Below are positions 22,482 through 27,548 of a stretch of DNA of 27,548 nt, piece after piece. The first letter of the stretch is position 1. Every line of letters starts with the position of its first letter. Below the pieces are notes generated by a model that saw only the letters and a program-made list of their open reading frames with translations, searched no databases and was not told the DNA's origin. Location: NCBI GenBank assembly GCA_002404465.1, contig DHJT01000078.1, positions 18,519-46,066 of the forward strand, in the 5' to 3' direction. A program made the translations under genes and the position numbers. This DNA is from Sutterella sp. UBA4713 (GTDB taxonomy: Bacteria; Pseudomonadota; Gammaproteobacteria; Burkholderiales; Burkholderiaceae_F).

Positions 22482-23345
22482 ATGGAACTATCCTTTACAA
22501 AAATGCAAGGGACGGGAAATGATTTCGTCGTCATTGATGCGACGAAGACGCCGTTTTCCCTTTTGCCGGATGTAATCCGTGCATTAGCTGACCGACACAC
22601 CGGAATCGGATTTGATCAGATGCTCGTTGTGCAAGCCGATGAAACGGGTGAGGCGGATTTTTGCTATCGCATCTTTAATGCCGACGGCGGCGAGGTTGCC
22701 ATGTGCGGCAACGGAGCACGGTGTTTTGCACTTTATGTGCGCAAACACGGTTTGACGAAAAAAAATCGGATTCGTGTTCGCACGATGTCGGGAATTATTA
22801 CGCCGGAGATTGTTTCGGACGACATGGTGCGCGTGGATATGGGATGCGCGAGTTTTTGTCCTGAGGACGTGCCGTTTGTTTCGGCCGGGTTTAAGCGCAC
22901 AATGCGTCAAGAAGCCTGCTTGTATCACGCAGATATTCACGGAGCGGTTCTGACGTTCGGTGTCGTGAGTATGGGAAATCCTCATGCAGTCTGTCTGGTT
23001 AGCCCTGAGCAACTTGCGCTTATCGAGACAATCGGGCCGGCACTTCAAGCAAGTAAGGCCTTTCCCGAAGGCGTTAATGTCGGGCTGTTGGCCGTTTGTT
23101 CGCCGACAAAGGCTCGACTGCGTGTTTTCGAGCGCGGTGTCGGAGAAACGCTCGCTTGCGGATCCGGCGCTTCGGCTGCTTTTGCTTTGGCACATCGAGC
23201 CGGGCTCTTAAAGGCAACTGCGCAATTTCAGATGCGTGGCGGAAATCTTTTAATGCAATCGGGTAAGGACGGGCATGTTTTGCTCACGGGGCCTGCCTGC
23301 GAGGTTTTTGAAGGAAAGATTTCGGTTAGGGACGAAAGACAATGA
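22482..23345 (+). CDS. dapF: diaminopimelate epimerase
   Basis: Converts LL- to meso-diaminopimelate, the lysine precursor and peptidoglycan cross-linking residue. It is a PLP-independent two-base epimerase. Both catalytic cysteines are present: Cys75 in MCGNGARC and Cys226 in LACGSGASA. Other hallmarks are FTKMQGTGNDFVVID at the N-terminus, GIGFDQMLVV, YRIFNADGGEV, and GNPHAVCLV. The 287-residue length is typical. It overlaps the rlmI start by 4 bases (ATGA). With the acyltransferases it forms an envelope-precursor cluster. Confidence 0.96.
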   Translation: MELSFTKMQGTGNDFVVIDATKTPFSLLPDVIRALADRHTGIGFDQMLVVQADETGEADFCYRIFNADGGEVAMCGNGARCFALYVRKHGLTKKNRIRVRTMSGIITPEIVSDDMVRVDMGCASFCPEDVPFVSAGFKRTMRQEACLYHADIHGAVLTFGVVSMGNPHAVCLVSPEQLALIETIGPALQASKAFPEGVNVGLLAVCSPTKARLRVFERGVGETLACGSGASAAFALAHRAGLLKATAQFQMRGGNLLMQSGKDGHVLLTGPACEVFEGKISVRDERQ

Positions 23346-24565
23346 TTGACGTTATTTTGAAAAAAGGTAAAGAAAAAAGCCTTTTGCGTCGGCACCCGTG
23401 GGTCTATGACACGGCTGTTGCCCGCGTCTCGGGAAAAGCTGCGCCGGGCGAACTCGTACACGTGGTTTCCAGTGCGGGACGTGTGCTCGGCACCGGCGGC
23501 TATTCGCCGGCTTCCTCGCTTCGTGTGCGAATGTGGTCGTTTGATGCAGCAGACGATGTCGGCTCAACGGATTTTTTACAAAAACGCTTGGAACATGCCG
23601 TACGGGCGCGTGAGGCGTTGCTCAAAAGAACAACAGCGCGTCGTCTGGTATTTGCCGAGGCAGACGGGATTCCGGGACTTGTCGTCGATCAATACGGCCC
23701 CTGGCTTGTAACACAATTTCAAAGCGCCGCCGTTGAAGTAAGACGCGACGACATTGCCTCAATTTTAATGCGCATCACGGGAGCACAAGGAGTTTTTGAT
23801 CGTTCCGATGCTGCGACACGTCAGCGTGAAGGACTGGCGCCGCGCGTCGGTGTTTTGATCGGTCAAGAGCCACCGGAGTGCATTGACGTTGTTGAGGACG
23901 GCGTTCGATATGGTGTGGACGTCCGAAAGGGGCACAAAACCGGGTTTTATATCGATCAGCGGGAAAGTCGCCTTGCCGCACAGCGCCTGGCGCGCGAATT
24001 TCGTGAAAAAACCGGTCGGGGGTTGCGCGCATTAAATTGCTTTTGCTATACGGGAGGTTTTTCGCTTGCACTGATGGCCGGCGGTGCCGCATGTGTTGAC
24101 AGTGTTGACAGTTCGGCCGATGCCTTAGCCCAAGCCAAAGCCAATGCGCGGTTAAATCACCTTCCAGAAGAAACGTTAAACTGGATTGAGGCGGACGTCT
24201 TTGATTACTTAAGGGCGGCACGCGAGGCCGGAAAGACCTATGATTTGGTGATTCTTGATCCGCCTAAGTTTGCTTCGAGCCACTACCACGTCGAACGTGC
24301 GGCGCGTGCGTACAAAGATATTAATTTAAACGGGATGCGGCTGTTGCGTGAAGGCGGACACTTGATGAGTTTTTCCTGCTCGGGCGCAGTGGATGTCGAT
24401 TTGTTTCAGAAGATTCTGGCGGGAGCCGTTTTCGATGCCGGAAAAGATGTCTGGGCCGTGGAGCGTTTCGGGGCCGGAATCGATCATCCGCTTCTGATGA
24501 CGTATCCTGAAGGTGAGTATCTGAAAGGAATGCATCTTTTGATGCGTTCGGACGGGTTTGTTTAG
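23342..24565 (+). CDS. rlmI: 23S rRNA (cytosine-C5) methyltransferase, RlmI type
   Basis: A class I SAM-dependent methyltransferase with an N-terminal PUA domain (about residues 1-75), like E. coli RlmI, which makes m5C1962 in 23S rRNA. The PUA part includes SLLRRHPWVYDTAV. The EEHE-like linker ends with GHKTGFYIDQRESR. The catalytic core has LNCFCYTGGFSLAL, the acidic VDSSADAL strand, DPPKFASS at Asp306, and the catalytic-cysteine motif FSCSG with Cys346. The end, with DAGKDVWAVERFGAGIDHP and YPEGEYLKGMHLLM, matches RlmI closely. Being attached to dapF by a 4-base overlap is unusual for an rRNA modification gene, but such arrangements are common in compact genomes. Confidence 0.88.
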   Translation: MIDVILKKGKEKSLLRRHPWVYDTAVARVSGKAAPGELVHVVSSAGRVLGTGGYSPASSLRVRMWSFDAADDVGSTDFLQKRLEHAVRAREALLKRTTARRLVFAEADGIPGLVVDQYGPWLVTQFQSAAVEVRRDDIASILMRITGAQGVFDRSDAATRQREGLAPRVGVLIGQEPPECIDVVEDGVRYGVDVRKGHKTGFYIDQRESRLAAQRLAREFREKTGRGLRALNCFCYTGGFSLALMAGGAACVDSVDSSADALAQAKANARLNHLPEETLNWIEADVFDYLRAAREAGKTYDLVILDPPKFASSHYHVERAARAYKDINLNGMRLLREGGHLMSFSCSGAVDVDLFQKILAGAVFDAGKDVWAVERFGAGIDHPLLMTYPEGEYLKGMHLLMRSDGFV

Positions 24566-24574
24566 GACAAAAGT

Positions 24575-25609
24575 ATGCAAGAAGATAATTTGGGATTGGC
24601 TCCGGAACCGGAGATTCCCGTAACGATTCTGACAGGTTTTTTAGGCGCCGGAAAGACGACGCTTTTGAATCGGATTTTGTCAGAAGACCATCATCACAAG
24701 ATTGCGGTAATTGAAAATGAGTTCGGTGAAGAAGGAATCGACAACGAACTGCTGGTGCAAAACGATAAAGAGCAGATTGTTCAGATGAATAACGGGTGTA
24801 TTTGTTGCACGATCCGCGGGGATTTGTCGCGAATTCTGACCAATCTGCGATTAAGACGTGATCGCGGAGAAATTGATTTTGATCATGTTGTGATTGAGAC
24901 AACCGGTGTTGCCAACCCCGGCCCCGTGTGCCAAACGTTTTTTATGGACGATGCCATTGCCTGCTTTTATCGCTTAGACGGCGTCGTTACGCTTGTCGAT
25001 GCCAAGTACGGCAACAAAACACTTGATGAGCAACCGGAAGCGAAAGACCAGGTCGGGTTTGCCGATCGCATCTTTGTTTCTAAGACCGATTTGGTTAAGC
25101 CGGAAGAATATGAGGAACTGAAGGCGCGACTCGTTTCCATTAACCCGCGTGCTCCGATTGAGGCTGTGCACATGGGACAGGTTGCCGTCGAAAAGGTACT
25201 CGATATCTATGGTTTTAACATGAATGATATTTTGGATATCGACCCGGCGTTTTTCTCGTCCGTACACCCGCATCATCATAACGATGATGTGAAAGCATTT
25301 GTCTTCGAATCCGATAAACCCATGCATCCGGTGCGTTTCGAACAGTATGTTCAAAGCTTGGTAGCCGTCTACGGTCAAGATATGCTGCGCTACAAAGGCG
25401 TTCTTTATTTTCGGGAAACGCGTCGCCGAATGGTTTTTCAGGGAGTGCACATGGTTTTTAGTGCCGATGCACTCGGAGAGTGGGGTGACAGGAAGCCGGA
25501 AAACAAAATTGTCATCATCGGTCGAAATCTTCCGAGTGAGGCCATTATCAAGGGCTTTGAAAGTTGCCTGGCTGCTCCGGGAGAACCTCTTGTGACGGGG
25601 CGGTCGTAA
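24575..25609 (+). CDS. CobW/COG0523-family metal-chaperone GTPase
   Basis: A 344-residue P-loop GTPase of the G3E group. It has Walker A GFLGAGKTT (about 21-29), the metal-binding GCICC (CXCC) motif in NNGCICCTIRGDL, the VIETTGVANPGPV segment (Walker B/switch), and FVSKTDLV as the G4 motif. A His cluster (HPHHHNDD) opens the C-terminal CobW_C domain, which contains KPMHPVRFEQYVQ and RYKGVLYF. Proteins of this class supply Zn, Co or Fe to target enzymes; with no cobalamin genes here, a zinc-related chaperone (YeiR/YjiA/ZigA-like) is likelier than true CobW. No Zur box is visible upstream. It starts 9 bases after rlmI. Confidence 0.88.
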   Translation: MQEDNLGLAPEPEIPVTILTGFLGAGKTTLLNRILSEDHHHKIAVIENEFGEEGIDNELLVQNDKEQIVQMNNGCICCTIRGDLSRILTNLRLRRDRGEIDFDHVVIETTGVANPGPVCQTFFMDDAIACFYRLDGVVTLVDAKYGNKTLDEQPEAKDQVGFADRIFVSKTDLVKPEEYEELKARLVSINPRAPIEAVHMGQVAVEKVLDIYGFNMNDILDIDPAFFSSVHPHHHNDDVKAFVFESDKPMHPVRFEQYVQSLVAVYGQDMLRYKGVLYFRETRRRMVFQGVHMVFSADALGEWGDRKPENKIVIIGRNLPSEAIIKGFESCLAAPGEPLVTGRS

Positions 25610-25618
25610 GGAGTGAAG

Positions 25619-26221
25619 ATGGTTTCGGGCACCGATCCTCGTATTGCCAATTTAACGGAGCTTTTTTCCGAACTTCCCGGTCTCGGGCCGCGCTCGGCTT
25701 CGCGCCTTGTTGCCGACTTGCTCACAGAACACAAGGATCTTGCCTTATCTCTTGCTCGTTCGCTTGAGGATACCGTGTCGCGTATCGGTCGATGCCGGTC
25801 TTGTAATACGCTTTGTACGCAGGATATTTGTCCGATTTGTGCTAAGCCTGACAGAGACCGCTCGATTATCTGTGTGGTTGAGTCATCCTCGGATATGGCC
25901 GCTATCGAAGAGTCGGTTTCGTATACGGGAAGTTATTTTGTTCTTGTAGGGCGCGTGAATCCCTTAAAAGGGGTGGGACCGGAAGATATCGGTGTAGATA
26001 AGCTTGTCGCTCGCGTTATTTCCGAGAAGGTGTGCGAAGTTGTCTTGGCCACAAGCTACACGGCCGAGGGAGAAATGACAGCCCACATGATTGCTTCCGT
26101 TCTGAAAAGGAAGGCGCCTTCAGTGCGCGTTACGCGGCTGTCAAAAGGACTTTCTGCTGGTGTTGAAGTCGAATACACCGACCCTGCGACTTTGACGGCT
26201 GCTGTGCTCGGGCGACGCTGA
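25619..26221 (+). CDS. recR: recombination mediator RecR
   Basis: With RecO, helps load RecA onto SSB-coated gaps. The 200-residue protein is full length: an N-terminal helix-hairpin-helix (LPGLGPRSASRL), a four-cysteine zinc finger (Cys59, Cys62, Cys71, Cys74), a Toprim domain beginning CVVESSSDMAAIE with Glu88, and the C-terminal VTRLSKGLSAGVEVEYTDPATL stretch typical of the family. The ATG at 25619 is chosen because TAAGGAG ends 5 bases before it; the GTG two codons earlier lies inside that site. It follows the CobW-family gene by 9 bases. In many bacteria recR follows dnaX and ybaB; that linkage is absent here. Confidence 0.95.
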   Translation: MVSGTDPRIANLTELFSELPGLGPRSASRLVADLLTEHKDLALSLARSLEDTVSRIGRCRSCNTLCTQDICPICAKPDRDRSIICVVESSSDMAAIEESVSYTGSYFVLVGRVNPLKGVGPEDIGVDKLVARVISEKVCEVVLATSYTAEGEMTAHMIASVLKRKAPSVRVTRLSKGLSAGVEVEYTDPATLTAAVLGRR

Positions 26222-26315
26222 CGGGACGTTCGGTCTCTGACGATCCTGCATGCTATTCTTTTGCCTCAGGTAAGGGTTGTATCTTTTTTTTCACGGTGTT
26301 CAAGGAGTTGCAATT

Positions 26316-27548
26316 ATGGCAAGTGACTTACAGCACGAAGGGTTGGATTTTTGTAAGACCGTTTTTGAAACGGTCCGAAAAATGAGTGCCGACGGGCGCG
26401 GGGTGACGCGTCAGGGGTACGGCCCTGTCGAATGCAAGGTTGTTGAGTACTTAAAAAGTGTCGGGCGGGAACTGAATCTTGAAATTCGTGACGACGCGGC
26501 CGGCAATGTTTGGATGCGACTTGCGGGAACCGATTCGTCACTTCCGGCTTTTGTCTCCGGGAGTCATGCCGACTCGGTGCCTGAAGGCGGAAATTATGAC
26601 GGCCTGGCGGGGGTGACGGCAGCTCTTGCTGTTGCCTGGTGGATGCGCCGCACGCACTTTACGCCAAAGCGCGACTATGTTGTGCTCATTATGCGTTGTG
26701 AAGAATCCAGTTTCTTCGGAAAAGCGTACATCGGTTCGCTTGCTTTTACCGGACAATTAACAACCAATGAAACCAATTTGAAGCATCGGACGGAAGATAA
26801 GTCCCTTGGGGACTTCATGGCCGAATGCGGAATTTCCGTTGACAAGATCACGTCCGGTCAGCCCTTGGTGGACTTAAAGAAAATTGCGGCGTTTGTTGAG
26901 TTACATATTGAACAGGGGCCGACTTTAGATAGCTCGGAGAACGAACGCGTCGGTATTGTCACGGGTATTCGCGGGAATGTTCGCCACAAGGCCGTCCGGT
27001 GCATCGGTCAGACGGCGCACTCGGGCGCTGTCGACAAGCAGTTCAGGCACGATGCCGTCATGGCGACGGCCGAGCTGATTAACACGATGGACAAGCATTG
27101 GGACGAATGGCTTGCCAAGGGGGACGATTTGGTCTTTACCGTCGGGGTTTTAAAGACGGCTTCGACGGCTGCGATTACGGTTGTCCCCGGGGAAACGACT
27201 TTTTCGGTTGATATGCGTAGCTTAAAGCTCGATACCGTCAAACGCTTTGAAGAACTGATGCGACAGGAAGCCGAACGGATCGGGAAAAAGCGCGGAGTGA
27301 AGTTTGAGTTTGACAAATTGCTTGTAACACAACCGGCCGGTGTTGATGCGGCCTTAAGCGACAAATTGGCGGCAACGGCGGCCAAGTGCGGCATTCCTGT
27401 AAAGCGCCTTGCCAGCGGTGCCGGTCATGACTCGGCCGTTATCGGTAACAAAGGTGTTCCGGTGGCGATGATTTTTGTGGCCAATCAGAACGGATCGCAC
27501 AACCCGTTTGAGACCATGAAGCTCGAAGATTTTATGGTCGGAACGGAA
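26316..27548 (+). CDS. M20-family amidohydrolase (allantoate amidohydrolase / N-carbamoyl amino acid hydrolase type), 3' end cut off
   Basis: The frame runs 411 codons from an ATG with AAGGAG 8 bases upstream to the right edge, so nearly the whole protein of about 410-430 residues is present. Metal ligands are recognisable: His84 in GSHADSVPEGGNYDG, Asp95 in the same motif, Glu129-Glu130 in MRCEESSFFG, and His197 in ELHIEQGPTLD. The lid domain lies around residues 215-330, and GHDSAVIGNKGVPVAMIFV near the end supplies the last region. These features match the hydantoinase/carbamoylase-family amidases of purine or pyrimidine degradation. The usual GSHLDTV is GSHADSV here. Substrate (allantoate, ureidoglycine, N-carbamoyl-beta-alanine or N-carbamoyl amino acid) cannot be told, and no partner gene is within the window. 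Confidence 0.85.
   Translation, partial: MASDLQHEGLDFCKTVFETVRKMSADGRGVTRQGYGPVECKVVEYLKSVGRELNLEIRDDAAGNVWMRLAGTDSSLPAFVSGSHADSVPEGGNYDGLAGVTAALAVAWWMRRTHFTPKRDYVVLIMRCEESSFFGKAYIGSLAFTGQLTTNETNLKHRTEDKSLGDFMAECGISVDKITSGQPLVDLKKIAAFVELHIEQGPTLDSSENERVGIVTGIRGNVRHKAVRCIGQTAHSGAVDKQFRHDAVMATAELINTMDKHWDEWLAKGDDLVFTVGVLKTASTAAITVVPGETTFSVDMRSLKLDTVKRFEELMRQEAERIGKKRGVKFEFDKLLVTQPAGVDAALSDKLAATAAKCGIPVKRLASGAGHDSAVIGNKGVPVAMIFVANQNGSHNPFETMKLEDFMVGTE

Noticed and set aside
22584..23195. A 203-codon leftward frame antisense to dapF
   Set aside because: It is fully inside dapF, which has both catalytic cysteines; the antisense product is rich in Arg, Ser and His and resembles nothing known.
24321..24902. 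A 193-codon leftward frame spanning the rlmI/CobW-family junction
   Set aside because: It overlaps two recognisable genes on the other strand and lacks any domain or start signal.
26222..26315. A promoter or terminator between recR and the amidohydrolase gene
   Set aside because: TATTCT is present but no -35 at a fitting distance, and no clear stem followed by T-run was found, so nothing is claimed beyond the AAGGAG ribosome site.

Overview
The window is almost entirely conserved chromosomal core from a Gram-negative bacterium. It carries lipopolysaccharide genes (waaA and two LpxL-type acyltransferases), lolB, the diaminopimelate gene dapF, and the MEP-pathway gene ispE. The gene orders lolB-ispE-tRNA-Gln-prs-rplY-pth, ffh divergent from a CcsA-like/PP0621-like/ampD/yggT block, and two acyltransferases followed by dapF are familiar from Betaproteobacteria (Burkholderiales). 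The base composition, near half G+C by eye, together with dense packing suggests a host-associated Burkholderiales such as the Sutterellaceae. That placement is inference; there is no 16S gene here.

Layout. Bases 1-617 hold the 3' part of a Toprim-domain primase-like gene of the kind found on phages, plasmids and integrated elements. A rightward cluster follows: waaA, thiD, murA and a macro-domain gene (693-4608). It converges on leftward trmB. Next come leftward genes: tRNA-Gly(CCC) with a terminator, metI-metN, dnaQ-rnhA-methyltransferase, and ffh (to 10678). Divergent from ffh, a rightward run encodes a CcsA/YpjD-like membrane protein, a PP0621-like small protein, ampD and yggT (10844-13112). 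A perfect hairpin separates it from the long leftward run ychF, DUF523, pth, rplY, prs, tRNA-Gln(TTG), ispE, lolB and a TPR protein (13165-20514). The last part is rightward: two lipid A acyltransferases, dapF, rlmI, a CobW-family GTPase and recR, then an M20-family amidohydrolase cut off by the right edge.

How the genes fit together. Many serve envelope synthesis: Kdo transfer, lipid A acylation, UDP-GlcNAc enolpyruvyl transfer, anhydro-muropeptide recycling, lipoprotein insertion, isoprenoid precursor and meso-DAP supply. A second group serves translation and protein targeting (pth, rplY, ychF, trmB, rlmI, ffh, two tRNAs). A third serves DNA maintenance (dnaQ, rnhA, recR). Genes are tightly packed, with many 4-base stop/start overlaps, and no gene-free stretch exceeds about 180 bases.

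I saw no CRISPR array, complete insertion sequence, toxin-antitoxin pair or defence cluster, and I do not think the window contains a wholly new system. The points most worth a second look are a pair of mutually exclusive hairpins in the metN leader, an IstB-like peptide encoded in frame just ahead of ffh, the mobile-type Toprim gene at the left edge, a terminator placed directly before pth, the repeat-built Ala/Pro tail of L25, and an Asn-to-Cys change beside a zinc ligand of AmpD.
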